Positions 62,834 through 64,000 of a DNA stretch of 64,000 nucleotides are shown in pieces (the first letter of the stretch is position 1; every line of letters begins with the position of its first letter). Source of the stretch: Humisphaera borealis (GTDB lineage Bacteria > Planctomycetota > Phycisphaerae > Tepidisphaerales > Tepidisphaeraceae). Below the pieces are notes generated by a model. That model ran no database searches, was not told the origin of the DNA, and saw only the letters and a program-made list of their open reading frames with translations. Made by a program: the position numbers and the translations under genes. Location of the stretch: positions 5,084,001 to 5,148,000 of the forward strand of contig NZ_CP063458.1 of NCBI RefSeq assembly GCF_015169395.1. Reading direction: 5' to 3'.

Positions 62834-64000
62834 TTGCAACGCCGTCCACAATCCGTCGCCTCTTCGCCGCAGCTCTTTGCATCGGGATATCTTCCGCGGC
62901 AACCGACGGTGTGCGCGAGTTTGCCGAAACGCATTGTTTCGATTGCCACGACAGCACCTCGCGCAAGGCGGGATTGGACCTCGAGAAGGTCGATCTCTCG
63001 CTGTCGGACAAGAAGAGTGCAATGCTGTGGGAGTCGGTGTTTCATCGCGTGGCCAGCGGAGAAATGCCGCCGAAGAACAAATCGCAGCCTGCGCCTGAGG
63101 CGCGTGCGGCGTTCCTGGCGGAGTTGGGGAAGGATCTGCGCAAGGCGTCGCTGGCAAGGCAGGAAAAGGAAGGGCGTGGGCCGGTGCGGCGGCTGACCCG
63201 TACCGAATACGAAACGACCGTGAATGATCTGCTCCATATCAGGACGGACCTGCGCTCGAGCTTCCCCGACGACGCGGTGACCGCCGGCTTCGATAAGGTC
63301 GGCGAAGGACTCACACTTTCGGCAGCGCACTTCGCGGCGTATCAGGAGGCGGCCGAGAAGGCGCTCAACCAGGCGATCATGCGCGGGGCGGTTCTCAACA
63401 CCGACAGTGACGGCGCCAAGGTCTTTGCTGCCCGGCCTAAAGAGTTCACCACGTTCGGCGGCTGGCTCGAAGGCAACACGATGGCGCTGGCATCGCGGTT
63501 CTTCTACCCCTACACGACCGTCCTGGGGGCCGAAGCACCGCGCAACGGACGCTATCGAATCACGTTTACCGCGCAGGCTCGCGGCAACGGCGGTCGGCCT
63601 ATGCCGGTGGCGATCGGGATTCTCGATAGCCAGACGGTCAGGCCCGACGCCCCGGAAACCAGCCTCTGGTTCGACGTCCCCGAGGATCGGCCCCGCACGG
63701 TCGCCGCGGAACTCGATCTGGAGTTCCGGCAGCACTTCCACCTCTTCGGACCTTCTTTGGTCCACAGAGACGTGTTCATGCCTCGCATGAAGAAGGAAGG
63801 GCGTTGGGACGGTCCCGTCCTGCTTCTGAGCCGCCTGAAGATTGAAGGGCCGCTGAAAGCCGACGGCACCATCGATCACTGGCCCGGAACGGGCTATCGC
63901 GAACTGTTCGACAACATCCCTGCCAAGCCGCTCTCGCAGATTACCGGCGTGCAACCGGAGAAGGGTAAGCCCGAACCGTGGTTCCCGGCCTCGGCGGCTC
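62830..64000 (+). CDS. PSCyt1-DUF1587-type planctomycete cytochrome protein, 3' end outside window
   Basis: 390 codons are visible, open to the last base. A signal peptide (residues 1-23, 'LFAAALCIGISSAA') is followed by PSCyt1 with CFDCH ('ETHCFDCHDSTSRKAGL') and the ligand-region 'SGEMPPKNKSQP'. The DUF1587 start comes next ('VRRLTRTEYETTVNDLLHI'), then a beta-rich region ('GRYRITFTAQARGNGGRPMP'). Members of this family continue with DUF1592, DUF1588 and DUF1585; these would lie beyond the window. The start overlaps the previous stop (ATGA), so sigma factor, membrane partner and cytochrome protein form one translationally coupled unit. Confidence 0.9.
   Translation, partial: MIATPSTIRRLFAAALCIGISSAATDGVREFAETHCFDCHDSTSRKAGLDLEKVDLSLSDKKSAMLWESVFHRVASGEMPPKNKSQPAPEARAAFLAELGKDLRKASLARQEKEGRGPVRRLTRTEYETTVNDLLHIRTDLRSSFPDDAVTAGFDKVGEGLTLSAAHFAAYQEAAEKALNQAIMRGAVLNTDSDGAKVFAARPKEFTTFGGWLEGNTMALASRFFYPYTTVLGAEAPRNGRYRITFTAQARGNGGRPMPVAIGILDSQTVRPDAPETSLWFDVPEDRPRTVAAELDLEFRQHFHLFGPSLVHRDVFMPRMKKEGRWDGPVLLLSRLKIEGPLKADGTIDHWPGTGYRELFDNIPAKPLSQITGVQPEKGKPEPWFPASAA

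Overview
The window is high-GC DNA from a planctomycete, most likely class Phycisphaerae and close to the Tepidisphaerales/Humisphaera group. The evidence is planctomycete-type cytochrome proteins (PSCyt1/DUF1549/DUF1553, with a DUF1501 partner, and a PSCyt1/DUF1587-type protein cut by the right edge), ECF sigma factors paired with membrane proteins, a DUF1559-like pseudopilin, a 'LERRQLF' surface-protein N-terminus and very repeat-rich spacers. The lineage is inferred from gene content; no rRNA is present.

Layout. 1-8.9 kb: a 5'-truncated GH10-fold protein, a ComEA-like protein, uvrB, nadC, a sorbosone-dehydrogenase-like lipoprotein, malate dehydrogenase and a HEAT-repeat protein. 8.9-9.8 kb: non-coding repeats. 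9.8-10.7 kb: rpsU (bS21) and an ecotin homologue. 10.9-13.8 kb: four small unrelated genes separated by attC-like palindromes of 98-102 bp with no integrase, a candidate integron-cassette cluster (CALIN); one gene is a PARG-like macrodomain protein. 14-24.8 kb: VOC protein, M16 peptidase, cupredoxin, frameshifted pseudopilin, esterase, PhoD phosphatase, PAS/GAF sensor. 25-29.7 kb: DUF1549/DUF1553 cytochrome protein with its DUF1501 partner. 30-41.8 kb: ECF sigma factor with a membrane partner, then a Tol-like set (TPR protein, ExbB, ExbD, and a 1744-residue PD40/low-complexity/terpenoid-cyclase-fold protein).

42-48.3 kb is the type II fatty-acid cluster rpmF-plsX-fabH-fabD-fabG-acpP-fabF, ending in a clear intrinsic terminator. 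48.4-64 kb: a TIR-like protein lacking the expected Glu, a degenerate receiver protein, motA-motB, a DEAD-box helicase, a TPR/degenerate-trypsin protein, a beta-helix protein, ung, a hybrid histidine kinase, ruvX, and a start/stop-overlapping set of ECF sigma factor, membrane protein and cytochrome protein.

The most unusual property is the spacers. Many are filled by long inverted repeats of several families: twin hairpins resembling BIMEs, 7-bp-period arrays facing each other, and nested palindromes of 120-240 bp. All five spacers from plsX to fabF hold such sequences, of three different families. One family contributes the fabH stop codon, and a half-copy is read as protein inside the 1744-residue gene. 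No transposase or RAYT gene is visible in the window.
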